Part shown: positions 7,073-14,531 of the stretch, one piece after another
Layout of the letters: every line of letters starts with the position of its first letter
Numbering within the stretch: position 1 is the first letter of the stretch
NCBI GenBank assembly: GCA_964534515.1
Contig: CAZHPW010000054.1
Span: 1 to 15,865 of the forward strand
From: UBA6115 sp964534515
GTDB lineage: Bacteria > Bacillota > Clostridia > Christensenellales > Aristaeellaceae
Length of the DNA: 15,865 bases
Direction: 5' to 3'
Program-made: the position numbers and the translations under genes
The notes under the pieces: model-generated
What the model was told of the DNA's origin: nothing
What the model saw: only the letters and a program-made list of their open reading frames with translations
The model's database searches: none

Positions 7073-8596
7073 ATGAGAGGCATTTTTACACCCATCACCA
7101 AAATCCGCCGCCAGGTCTTTACCGAGGTGGCCAAGTTCGCGTTTGAGCGGGAATTGGACCAGGTTGACTACAATTATTTCTATGAGAGCTCCTACCGGAT
7201 TATCCCCGGTGAAGTGCCCACCTACCGCGACAGCGTCTTTAAGGAGCGCGCCATCATCAGGGAGCGCATCCGCCTGGCGATGGGGCTGCCCATCAGGCCC
7301 TCCCAGACCCACACCCCATTAACCCAGGGCATGGACGAGGCTGCGACAGCCGACAAGCAGCTAGACTTGCCCCTGGTCAACATCATCCCCTTTGCCTGCG
7401 TCGCCTGCCCGACAGACATGTTTGAGGTGTCCAACAACTGCCGCAAGTGCTTAGCCCACCCTTGTACCTCGGTCTGCCCGGTTAACGCCATCACCATCGG
7501 CAAAAACGCCGCCATCATCGACCAGGACAAGTGCATCAAGTGCGGCCGCTGCAAGGAAGTTTGCCCCTACCACGCCATTTTGCGCTTTGGAAGGCCTTGT
7601 GCTGAGGCCTGCGGCGCCAAGGCCATAGGGTCTGATGAACTCAACCGCGCAAAGATTGACAATGACAAGTGCGTGTCCTGCGGGCTGTGCATCGTGGCCT
7701 GTCCCTTTGCCGCCATCGCTGACAAGTCCGAAATCCTGCAGCTCATTACCGCCATCCGCTCCGGTCAGAAGGTCTTTGCCGCCATCGCGCCCTCCTTTGT
7801 GGGCCAGTTTGGTCCTCTGGCTACCCCCGGCAAGGTGGTCTCCGGCATCAAGGCGCTGGGCATCACCCGGGTGATAGAGGTGGGCTGGGGCGCTGACATC
7901 GGCTCCCTGCACGAGGCGGAGGAATTCTTAGCCGAGGTTCCGGAGAAAAAGCCCTTCCTGGGCACCAGCTGCTGCCCTTCCTGGGCCATGTTCGCCAAAA
8001 AGGTGCAGCCGGAAACGGCCGACTGCATCGCCTTGACCCACACCCCCATGGTGGCCGCGGCGCAAAGAATCAAACAGGAGCACCCGGACGCCAAGGTGGT
8101 CTTTATCGGCCCCTGCGTGGCCAAGAAGATTGAGGCGCTGGAAGAGGAAGTGCGCCCCTATGTAGACTATGTCATCACCTTTGAGGAATTGATGGGCATT
8201 TTCGCCGCCCGGCAGATTGAGCTCAATGAAATGGAAGAAACGCCTTTGATGAGCTACGCCTCCAGGGACGGCCGCAACTACGCCATGGCCGGCGGCGTCG
8301 CGACCGCGGTGGCCAACGTCATCAAGAAATTGGACCCCGAGCGCGAGGTGCCGGTCATGAAGGCCGATGGGCTTTCGGATTGCCGCAAGATGCTGGCCCT
8401 CGCCAAGGCCGGGCGCGCCAAGGGCCATCTGCTTGAAGGCATGGCCTGCCCGGGCGGCTGCGTGGGCGGACCGGGCACCCTGTCTGTCATCGCGCGCGCG
8501 GGCAAGGCGGTGGCCGCCTTCGCGGATGCCTCCCCCTATGAAACCGCCAAGGACAACCCCTTGGACCAGGAAGCCCTGCCCCAGAGCCCTGCCTGA
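7073..8596 (+). CDS. [FeFe] hydrogenase, group-B-like, with multiple [4Fe-4S] clusters
   Basis: Cytoplasmic iron-only hydrogenase, 507 residues, catalysing 2H+ + 2e- <-> H2. The N-terminus, MRGIFTPITKIRRQVFTEVAKFAFE, is the leader I associate with group B (B1/B3) enzymes. Cysteines follow at C109/C112, then C123-C126-C131-C135, then ferredoxin motifs C154-C157-C160-C164 and C200-C203-C206-C210, with extra C176/C180. The H-cluster domain has L1 TSCCPSW (298-304), L2 GPCVAKK (346-352) and L3 ACPGGCVGG (C459, C463). All four predicted H-cluster cysteines (C301, C348, C459, C463) are present, as is C300, the likely proton-relay position. L1 has Ser where many group A enzymes have Gly or Ala. The ribosome site is AAGGAGGG, overlapping the end of the ferredoxin gene. 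HydEFG maturases are needed but not in this window. Whether it mainly makes or consumes H2 cannot be told from sequence. Confidence 0.92.
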   Translation: MRGIFTPITKIRRQVFTEVAKFAFERELDQVDYNYFYESSYRIIPGEVPTYRDSVFKERAIIRERIRLAMGLPIRPSQTHTPLTQGMDEAATADKQLDLPLVNIIPFACVACPTDMFEVSNNCRKCLAHPCTSVCPVNAITIGKNAAIIDQDKCIKCGRCKEVCPYHAILRFGRPCAEACGAKAIGSDELNRAKIDNDKCVSCGLCIVACPFAAIADKSEILQLITAIRSGQKVFAAIAPSFVGQFGPLATPGKVVSGIKALGITRVIEVGWGADIGSLHEAEEFLAEVPEKKPFLGTSCCPSWAMFAKKVQPETADCIALTHTPMVAAAQRIKQEHPDAKVVFIGPCVAKKIEALEEEVRPYVDYVITFEELMGIFAARQIELNEMEETPLMSYASRDGRNYAMAGGVATAVANVIKKLDPEREVPVMKADGLSDCRKMLALAKAGRAKGHLLEGMACPGGCVGGPGTLSVIARAGKAVAAFADASPYETAKDNPLDQEALPQSPA

Positions 8597-8684
8597 CCTG
8601 CGCGCCCTTGGGCGGGACAGAAACCGGCCTGATTTAACTGGGACGGATTACGCCCGCCTCTAGCGTGGCAGTACGGGTTTTAGG

Positions 8685-8690
8685 TATAAT
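8685..8690 (+). promoter_or_regulatory. -10 element of the flavoprotein gene
   Basis: A perfect TATAAT lies 40 bases upstream of the start codon. No good -35 is visible at the right distance (AGCGTG region), so the element is tentative. No terminator is visible after the hydrogenase, so read-through from it is also possible. Confidence 0.5.
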
Positions 8691-8730
8691 TATCCCGTTT
8701 CACACACATACTATTTTAGGAGGAAAATCA

Positions 8731-11121
8731 ATGTTCAAACGGATTCTCTCCCTGGTGCTGACCCTGGCCATGCTGCTTGGCAGCGTCGCCGTGCTGGCTG
8801 AATCAGCCCCGGTCTCCGGCACCTTTACCGGCGAAGCCGAAGGCTTCTCCTCTGAGCACAAGGTGGTTGTCACCGTCACCCTGACGGATGGCAAAATCAC
8901 CGAAGTCGTCGCCCTGGGCGAAGGCGAGACCGAAGGCATCGGAACCCCGGCGCTGACGGACATCGCCGACAAAATCGTCGCCGCCAACTCCGCTGATGTG
9001 GATGTGCTGGCCGGCGCGACCTGGACCTCCAAGGGCGTCATTGACGCCGTGAAGGCCGCCCTCGCCACCGCCGGCGCCGCCGCGCCCGCTGCTGAGGAAG
9101 CCCCTGCTGAAGCCCCCGCCCAGGAAGGCGCTGCCGAAGGCACCACCCTGACCGGCGAAGCTGAAGGCTTCTCTTCCGAACAGAAAGTCGTCGTCACCGT
9201 CACCCTGACCGATGGCAAAATCGCCGATGTGAAGGTTGACTCCCATGGCGAGTCCGTGGACCAGATTCCCGCCGTCGCCACCGCGCTTGAAGAAGTGCCC
9301 GCCAAAATCGTTGAGGCGAACAGCGCCGAAGTGGACGGCGTCGCCGGCGCCACCTGGACCTCCAAGGGCATCATGGACGCCGTAAAGGCCGCCCTGGCCT
9401 CCGCTCCCAATGAGACCCCTGCTGAGACCCCTGCGGAAGTCCCCGCTGAAGTTCCCGCGGAAGAACCCGCCCAGGAAGGCGCTGCCGTGTCCGGCACCTT
9501 CACCGGCGAAGCCGAAGGCTTCTCCTCTGAGCAGAAGGTTGTTGTATCCGTCACCCTGGCCGAAGGCAAAATCACCGAGGTCAAGGTTGACTCCCACGGC
9601 GAGTCCGTGGACCAGATTCCCGCCGTCGCCACCGCGCTTGAAGAAGTGCCCGCCAAAATCGTTGCGGCGAACAGCGCTGATGTGGACGTAACCGCCGGCG
9701 CCACCTGGACCTCCAAGGGCATCATGGCCGCCGTGAAGGCCGCCCTGGCCTCCGCCGGTGTGGGCGGCGCCGAAGCGGTTGAAGAAGTCGAAGCTGAGCC
9801 CGTTGTGATTGAAGGCTCTGACCTGAGCGTCGGCCTTGGCATCAACAGCTCCGGCCGCGTGGGCCCGGGCAAGGACGATAAGGACGTCCAGGTCTATTCC
9901 TTCAACCAGGTGCTGGCCGGCGTCATCTTTGACGCTGAAGGCAAGATTGTCTACGCCAAACTGGACCAGCTTGAAGTGGCCTCCCCCAACTATGACGGCG
10001 CGGGCATGCCGCATTTCGCGGGCTTCCCCGGCCAGCTGCCCTACCTGTATGACTCCGACCATGACGGCAAGATTGACGCGGTGCTGGAGACCAATGACGA
10101 ATTGTTCCAGTCCACCATCGCCGGCTGGGAGACCAAGCGCGAGCGCGGCGACGGCTACAAGATGGGCACCGGCACCTGGGCCAACCAGATGGACACCTAC
10201 GAAGCCTTCTTTGTCGGCAAGACCGTTGAAGAACTGGAAGAGCTCTTTGGCCGCGTTTTCTCCTCCCGCAATGGCCGCCCCCTGAAGGATGGCAGCGAGA
10301 ATGAGGAAGACAAGGCGAAGTATGACGCGTTAAGCGAGGAAGACAAGGCCCTGCTGGCTGATGTCACCACGTCCGCCACCATGTCCCTCAATGACTCCCA
10401 TGGCAATATCTTGGCCGCCGTCAAGGCCGCCTATGAAAACCGCACCCCCTTGAATGGTTCCGCCAAAGCCGTCGGCCTGGGCTTTGATTTCTCCGGCCGC
10501 CTCGGACCCGGCAAAGACAACACCGAAACCCAGGTCTATTCCTTCAACCAGGTTGTCGCTTTCACCCTGTTTGACGAGAACAACAAGGTTGTCCAGTCCG
10601 TGGTGGACCAGATTGAAGTCGCCACCCCCAACTACGACGGCGCGGGCATGCCCCACTTCAGCGGCTTCCCCGGCCAGGGCGGCTACAACTATGACTTTAA
10701 CCATGACGCCGTTGTGGACGGCAAGCTCATCACCTCCGCTGAAGGCTTCCAGGCTGAAATCAGCGGCTGGCAGACCAAGCGCGAGCGCGGCGACAGCTAC
10801 AAGATGGGCAGCGGCACCTGGAGCAGCGAGATGGACGCCTACCAGAACTTCTTTGTCGGCAAGAGCCTGGAAGAGTTGAACGAGCTCTTTGAGCGCGTGT
10901 TCTCCTCCCGCAATGGCCGCCCCCTGAAGGATGGCAGCACCAATGAGGAAGACAAGGCCAAATATGACGCGCTGAGCGAAGAAGACAAAGCCCTGCTGGC
11001 CGACGTTGTGACCGGCGCCACCATGTCCCTGAATGACTCCCACGGCAACATCTTGGCCGCCCTTGCTGACTCCCTGGAGAAGCAGTACGCGGTTGAAATC
11101 ACTGTTCCCGCGGCGGAATAA
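8731..11121 (+). CDS. Secreted multidomain FMN-binding protein with duplicated C-terminal module
   Basis: Putative extracytoplasmic multi-flavin electron carrier, 796 residues. The signal peptide MFKRILSLVLTLAMLLGSVAVLA ends before ESAP; there is no lipobox, sorting signal or C-terminal TM. Three FMN_bind domains lie at about 34-112, 142-224 and 259-342, separated by Ala/Pro/Glu-rich linkers. Each begins GEAEGFSSE and ends in AGATWTSKG, where Thr97, Thr208 and Thr325 match the threonine to which ApbE attaches FMN in NqrC/RnfG-type domains. Domain 1 keeps the GETEGIG loop; domains 2 and 3 have DSHGESVDQI instead. Two copies of another module (about 367-575 and 581-790) follow, each with VGLG..SGR.GPGKD, NYDGAGMPHF.GFPGQ, GW.TKRERGD.YKMG.GTW, FFVGK and a final SATMSLND (Thr550) or GATMSLND (Thr764). 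The start has AGGAGG 7 bases upstream. No apbE gene is in the window; flavinylation is inferred. Confidence 0.85.
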   Translation: MFKRILSLVLTLAMLLGSVAVLAESAPVSGTFTGEAEGFSSEHKVVVTVTLTDGKITEVVALGEGETEGIGTPALTDIADKIVAANSADVDVLAGATWTSKGVIDAVKAALATAGAAAPAAEEAPAEAPAQEGAAEGTTLTGEAEGFSSEQKVVVTVTLTDGKIADVKVDSHGESVDQIPAVATALEEVPAKIVEANSAEVDGVAGATWTSKGIMDAVKAALASAPNETPAETPAEVPAEVPAEEPAQEGAAVSGTFTGEAEGFSSEQKVVVSVTLAEGKITEVKVDSHGESVDQIPAVATALEEVPAKIVAANSADVDVTAGATWTSKGIMAAVKAALASAGVGGAEAVEEVEAEPVVIEGSDLSVGLGINSSGRVGPGKDDKDVQVYSFNQVLAGVIFDAEGKIVYAKLDQLEVASPNYDGAGMPHFAGFPGQLPYLYDSDHDGKIDAVLETNDELFQSTIAGWETKRERGDGYKMGTGTWANQMDTYEAFFVGKTVEELEELFGRVFSSRNGRPLKDGSENEEDKAKYDALSEEDKALLADVTTSATMSLNDSHGNILAAVKAAYENRTPLNGSAKAVGLGFDFSGRLGPGKDNTETQVYSFNQVVAFTLFDENNKVVQSVVDQIEVATPNYDGAGMPHFSGFPGQGGYNYDFNHDAVVDGKLITSAEGFQAEISGWQTKRERGDSYKMGSGTWSSEMDAYQNFFVGKSLEELNELFERVFSSRNGRPLKDGSTNEEDKAKYDALSEEDKALLADVVTGATMSLNDSHGNILAALADSLEKQYAVEITVPAAE
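9154..9750 (+). repeat. Tandem 351-base repeat encoding FMN domains 2 and 3
   Basis: Unit 1 starts at 9154 and unit 2 at 9505, an offset of 351 bases (117 codons). From the DSHGESVDQ codons to the end of the domain, I count only about ten differences in some 170 bases, mostly single substitutions. The first FMN domain (from 8830) is more diverged. This suggests recent duplication or gene conversion within the gene. Confidence 0.85.
9829..11112 (+). repeat. Tandem 642-base repeat encoding the C-terminal module
   Basis: Unit 1 starts at 9829 and unit 2 at 10471, an offset of 642 bases (214 codons). The proteins align without long gaps, and the block coding FSSRNGRPLKDGS is nearly identical at the base level. 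Other parts, such as the region around GGYNYDFNHDAVVDGK, are diverged. Confidence 0.85.
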
Positions 11122-11136
11122 GCCTTAATTAAACAG

Positions 11137-11169
11137 CACTCCCCGGCAAAAGCCGGGGAGTGTTTTTTT
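11137..11169 (+). terminator. Strong rho-independent terminator after the flavoprotein gene
   Basis: Perfect 11-base stem CACTCCCCGGC/GCCGGGGAGTG with loop AAAA, followed by seven T. It starts 16 bases after the stop codon. Confidence 0.97.
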
Positions 11170-11212
11170 GTGAATATCGCTCGCCAGGAGAAAAAACCAA
11201 GTAAGGTTTATC

Positions 11213-11243
11213 AAAAAAGAAGTGTCCTCAGACACTTCTTTTT
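11213..11243 (-). terminator. Bidirectional terminator closing the pentose locus
   Basis: Perfect stem GAAGTGTC/GACACTTC with loop CTCA, flanked by A5-6 on one side and T5 on the other. On the minus strand it ends the sugar-isomerase transcript with a T6 run; on the plus strand it would back up the flavoprotein terminator. It lies 20 bases after the isomerase stop. Confidence 0.92.
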
Positions 11244-11263
11244 GCTTGACGATGACCCCTGTT

Positions 11264-12079
11264 TTAGAAACCCAGGGCGTTGTGCAGGTACTGCCTGGAT
11301 ATCATGGCGGACTTGTAGTTGCACACCGGCCTTCTGTCTAGTTCCACACACAACACGCCCTCATAACCGGCGTTTTTTAATACCTTGTGCACGCCGCGGA
11401 AATCAATGGTGCCAACGCCCAGCTCACAGAAGGCGTGCATGGGGTTTTCATATTTTTCAAGGTCGGGGTCCACGTCCTTTAGGTGGACATAGCCCACGCG
11501 GTTCACCCAGCGCTTGAAGGCGGAAACCACATCCATGCCCGCGATTTTGGTGTGCGCGGTATCCAGGCACAATTTGACCAGCTCCGGGTCGGTGTTGTCC
11601 ACAAAGAGCTGAATCTCTTCCTCAGAAAAGATGGCCGTCTGAGCGTGGGGATGGAAACAGGCGACAATGCCGTTGTCATTAGCCAGGCGGCCGATGCGGT
11701 TGGACAATTTGGCGTAGAAGAGCACCTTGTCCCTGTCCATCGGGCGGACCAGCGGCGCCTCGTTCCACATGGTGGCCTGGAGGTTTAAGTACTTGGCGCC
11801 GATTTCCTTCATGAAGCCGATGAACTTGATGGCGTTCTCATAATCCTTTTCCTCGTCATCATGGTAGTGCTGATAGAGGTTGGCCATCTTCAGGTTGTAT
11901 TTGTCCAGGAGTTCCTTCACGCGCTTGGCGTCCCCATCAAAATAGTCCATGATAAAGGCGAAGTTCTCCACCTCCTCATAGCCCAGGTCGCTGACCTCGC
12001 GCAGGAACTGCTCAAACTCCCAGGTGTAGTTGTCCTTGTGGTTGACCAGCCAGGTCCATCCGGTATAGGCGATTTTCAT
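11264..12079 (-). CDS. Sugar phosphate isomerase/epimerase-like TIM-barrel protein
   Basis: Cytoplasmic enzyme of the xylose isomerase-like TIM-barrel family (AP endonuclease family 2 fold), 271 residues, closest in look to inosose dehydratase (IolE) and hydroxypyruvate-isomerase-like proteins. Probable metal-site residues are H143/H145 in CFHPHAQ, D173 and H176 in CLDTAHTK, H199 in YVHLKDVD, and E246 in LCVELDR. The C-terminal GVGTIDFRGVHKVLKNAGYEG is the characteristic last barrel strand region. The start at 12079 is set by AAGGAGG six bases upstream; 24 bases of open frame further upstream are not conserved-looking. It is the last gene of the minus-strand pentose locus, 75 bases after the kinase gene. 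The reaction is unknown: isomerisation, epimerisation or dehydration of a sugar or inositol derivative are all possible. Confidence 0.85.
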   Translation of the reverse strand: MKIAYTGWTWLVNHKDNYTWEFEQFLREVSDLGYEEVENFAFIMDYFDGDAKRVKELLDKYNLKMANLYQHYHDDEEKDYENAIKFIGFMKEIGAKYLNLQATMWNEAPLVRPMDRDKVLFYAKLSNRIGRLANDNGIVACFHPHAQTAIFSEEEIQLFVDNTDPELVKLCLDTAHTKIAGMDVVSAFKRWVNRVGYVHLKDVDPDLEKYENPMHAFCELGVGTIDFRGVHKVLKNAGYEGVLCVELDRRPVCNYKSAMISRQYLHNALGF

Positions 12080-12121
12080 GGGTGCCTCCTTGCAATTTTT
12101 CATCTACTCAAGCATAGCCCA

Positions 12122-12134
12122 AAATTGACAATTT
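12122..12134. promoter_or_regulatory. Palindrome AAATTG-A-CAATTT upstream of the isomerase gene
   Basis: Perfect 6-base inverted repeat about a central A, 43 bases before the isomerase start. On the minus strand it contains TTGTCA, which could serve as a -35, but no good -10 follows at 16-18 bases. A possible operator, weakly supported. Confidence 0.3.
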
Positions 12135-12145
12135 GTGAAGGACGG

Positions 12146-12164
12146 TGACAAACCTTATTTGTCA
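12146..12164. repeat. Inverted repeat TGACAAA/TTTGTCA over the kinase stop codon
   Basis: Seven-base perfect arms with a 5-base spacer (CCTTA) that includes part of the stop codon region at 12155. The stem is weak, AT-rich and lacks a T-run on the minus strand, so a terminator is unlikely. It could be an attenuator or operator. Confidence 0.3.
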
Positions 12165-13096
12165 AAATCCACTTGATGAAAGGAACGATACCAGGCGGGA
12201 ACGATACGGGTAAAGCCCTCATAATCGGCAAAAGCCTTGTCATAGCGACTCACCATGCCCCTGACCTCCTCTTCCCCAAAGGGATTGGCCCAACGGATGG
12301 AGTAGAGTGAGCTGGCGGCCACATGGACGGTCAAAGCGCGCCAGAAAGCCTCATCTGGGTCGCCCCCAAAATAGCCGTGCAGCTGCCCCAGGGCAAAGGG
12401 CACGGATGATTCGATGGTAAAGGACTGGATTTTATAGAACTCCTCCGCCCGCTGGGAAACGGAGAAGCGGTTAAAATCAATGGCGTAAATCTCGCCCGCG
12501 TCATTGATGACCAGGTTGCCCGGGTGAAAATCCCCATGATGGTTGAGCGGCTCTCCCTCCAAAAGCCAGGCTAAATGGCTGTCAACAAATTGGAGCGTCT
12601 CTTGTAGGCCCTCCACATCTATCCCGGCTTCTTTTACCTTGCTCATTTTCTCCCGGTACTTGGCCTGCAAATCTTCCGGCTCAAGTTCCAAAAACCGCGG
12701 CGAATGATGGATGCCATGCAGCAGGCGGCCGGCCTTGAGCCCCAGGGCGTACTGCTCCTGCTCCCCAAAGCCCGGCATGGCCTCAGACAGGTCCAGAAGC
12801 GGCACCCAGGACAGGAGCATATAGGTCGCCTCGCCCCCCTCTAATTGGCCAACCGCCAGGGGACGCGGCACATTGAGCCCCCGGTCATACAGCAGCCGGA
12901 TAAAATCAAACTCCTTTTGATGCGCGGGCAAGTCGCCCTTTGGCCGAACGCGCAAAAGCACATCCCCTGTGTCATAAAACACACGGTACTTTTGCTCCCG
13001 TGACCAGCCCTTCTCCACCTTTTCAATGGCGGTAAAGCCCGGTTGAAGCGGGATATCCCGGTATAGCTCCGGCAGGTCATTTTTGATTTCGTTCAT
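12155..13096 (-). CDS. APH-family phosphotransferase (small-molecule kinase)
   Basis: Cytoplasmic kinase with the aminoglycoside/choline-kinase fold, 313 residues. A nucleotide-loop-like segment, KGWSREQKYRVF (29-40), is followed by strand VLLRVRPKG, which carries a basic residue at the lysine position. The catalytic loop is HHGDFHPGN (H187, D189, H191, N194), and the metal aspartate is D207 in YAIDFNR. The linker YMLLSWVPLLDLSEAM is the hinge. It resembles broad Bacillota proteins annotated as phosphotransferase or aminoglycoside phosphotransferase; nothing points to antibiotic resistance. It sits between xylose isomerase and a sugar isomerase, so a sugar or polyol substrate is a reasonable guess. 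The ATG at 13096 has no clear ribosome site, unlike every neighbour, so expression may be low or the start slightly wrong. Confidence 0.8.
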   Translation of the reverse strand: MNEIKNDLPELYRDIPLQPGFTAIEKVEKGWSREQKYRVFYDTGDVLLRVRPKGDLPAHQKEFDFIRLLYDRGLNVPRPLAVGQLEGGEATYMLLSWVPLLDLSEAMPGFGEQEQYALGLKAGRLLHGIHHSPRFLELEPEDLQAKYREKMSKVKEAGIDVEGLQETLQFVDSHLAWLLEGEPLNHHGDFHPGNLVINDAGEIYAIDFNRFSVSQRAEEFYKIQSFTIESSVPFALGQLHGYFGGDPDEAFWRALTVHVAASSLYSIRWANPFGEEEVRGMVSRYDKAFADYEGFTRIVPAWYRSFHQVDFDK

Positions 13097-13126
13097 TCAG
13101 CCAACTTTCATATTCTCAACATACAG

Positions 13127-13161
13127 ACAAACAATGCGCCGACGCAGCGGCGCATGTTTGT
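13127..13161 (-). terminator. Probable terminator after xylA
   Basis: Long stem ACAAACAATGCGCCG/CGGCGCATGTTTGT with one bulged A and a 6-base loop, 24 bases past the xylA stop. The downstream minus-strand sequence is T-rich but not a pure T-run, so it may be leaky and allow read-through into the kinase gene. Confidence 0.6.
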
Positions 13162-13184
13162 TGTGGATTTGCCGTTTGATGATT

Positions 13185-14498
13185 TTACCCGAACAGCACC
13201 TGGTTCATCACGCTCTCCAGGTATTCCTGTTTGCCGGAAGAGGGCAGGGGCGCGTCGCCCTTCTTGATGGCTTTCTCCGCCAATTCCTCCAGGGAGGCCT
13301 TGCCGGCGCGGATTTTCTGACCCAGTTCGGAATCAAAGGAGGCGTAGCGCTCCTTGACGAATTCATCAATGCGGCCGTCTTCCTGCAGCTCCACAGCCTT
13401 GATGAGGCCCAGGGCGAAGGAGTCCATGCCCAGGATGAAACCCAGGAACATGTCCTCATGCGTGTGGGAGGGGCGGCGGTTCTTGGCGTCAAAGTTCAAG
13501 CCGCCGGTGAGGCCGCCAGACTTCAGGATTTCACACATCGCAAGCGTGGTGTCATAGACATTGGCGGGGAACTGGTCGGTGTCCCAGCCCAGGAGGTTGT
13601 CTCCCTGGTTGGCGTCAACGGAGCCCAGCATGCCGTTAATCGCGGCGATGCGCAGGTCATGCTGGAAGGTGTGGCCGGCCAGGGTGGCGTGGTTGGCCTC
13701 GATGTTAAGTTTAAAATCCTTGTCCAGGCCGTACTGGCGCAGGAAGGCGATGGAGGTGGCGGCGTCAAAATCGTACTGGTGCTTCATGGGCTCCTTGGGC
13801 TTGGGCTCAATGTAGAAGTCGCCGGTAAAGCCGATGGAGCGGGCATAATTGACCGCCATGTGCATGAGGGAGGCAATGTTCTCCTGCTCAAACTTGATGT
13901 CGGTGTTCAACAGCGTCTCATAGCCCTCACGGCCGCCCCAGAACACATAGCCCACACCGCCCAGTTTAACGGTACACTCAATGGCTTTTTTGAGTTGCGC
14001 GGCGGCGTGGCAATACACATCCAAAGAATTGCTGGAGCCGGCGGCGTTCATGTAGCGGGGGTTGGAGAAGCGGTTGGCCGTGCCCCGGAGGCAATGGATG
14101 TTGGTGGCGGCCATCTTGGCCTTGATGTAGTCGGTAATTTCGTCCAGGCGGCGGTTGGATTCCTCCAGGGTCTCCCCTTCCGCAACCAGGTCCACATCAT
14201 GGAAGCAGAAGTACTCAATACCCAGTTTCTGCATGAACTCAAACCCGGCGTCCACCTTGGCCTTGGCGTGCTCCATGCTGCCAGGCTCAGCGCCAAAGGT
14301 TTTGTCCGCCGTGCCGGGGCCAAACATGTCAGAGCCGGAAGCGGACAGGTTGTGCCACCAGGCCATGGCAAATTTGAGGTGATCCTTCATTTTTTTGCCG
14401 GCGATGACGCGCTCCGCGTCGTAATACTTAAACGCCAGGGGGTTCTTGGATTTGGGTCCTTCGTACTTGATTTGGGGCAGGTTGTTAAACAGTGACAT
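13185..14498 (-). CDS. xylA: Xylose isomerase
   Basis: Cytoplasmic enzyme converting D-xylose to D-xylulose (and glucose to fructose), 437 residues, the usual length of class II XylA. The conserved WWHNLSASGSDMFG segment (47-60) is near the N-terminus. The catalytic pair H100/D103 is in FCFHDVDL, matching E. coli H101/D104. Metal-ligand segments are WGGREGYETLLNTD, IEPKPKEPMKHQYDFD, NIEANHATLAGHTFQHD, SVDANQGDNLLGWDTDQF and LNFDAKNRRPSHTHEDMF, and all appear intact. The start at 14498 has AAGGAGGGG 4 bases upstream. The gene has its own promoter with an overlapping inverted repeat, lies 108 bases downstream of xylulokinase, and is followed by a hairpin terminator, so it can be transcribed independently of xylB. 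Identification is secure. Confidence 0.98.
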   Translation of the reverse strand: MSLFNNLPQIKYEGPKSKNPLAFKYYDAERVIAGKKMKDHLKFAMAWWHNLSASGSDMFGPGTADKTFGAEPGSMEHAKAKVDAGFEFMQKLGIEYFCFHDVDLVAEGETLEESNRRLDEITDYIKAKMAATNIHCLRGTANRFSNPRYMNAAGSSNSLDVYCHAAAQLKKAIECTVKLGGVGYVFWGGREGYETLLNTDIKFEQENIASLMHMAVNYARSIGFTGDFYIEPKPKEPMKHQYDFDAATSIAFLRQYGLDKDFKLNIEANHATLAGHTFQHDLRIAAINGMLGSVDANQGDNLLGWDTDQFPANVYDTTLAMCEILKSGGLTGGLNFDAKNRRPSHTHEDMFLGFILGMDSFALGLIKAVELQEDGRIDEFVKERYASFDSELGQKIRAGKASLEELAEKAIKKGDAPLPSSGKQEYLESVMNQVLFG

Positions 14499-14531
14499 GG
14501 TCCCCTCCTTATAATTTACTTTAACCAGTTT

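Noticed and set aside
8604..8616. GC-rich hairpin CGCC-CTTG-GGCG just after the hydrogenase
   Set aside because: Short stem with no T-run, so not supported as a terminator.
8803..10062. Glycine-rich 419-codon minus-strand frame opposite the flavoprotein
   Set aside because: Its repeats are the antisense of the FMN domain repeats; no start signals, and low-complexity Gly/Phe/Gly composition.
9154..11112. Regular direct repeats considered as a CRISPR array or mobile repeat
   Set aside because: The repeats are in-frame protein domain duplications with periods of 351 and 642 bases inside one gene, with no spacers.
13083..14495. 470-codon plus-strand open frame opposite xylA
   Set aside because: It exactly mirrors the certain xylA gene; GC-rich codon use removes stops on the opposite strand. 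No ribosome site or recognisable domain.
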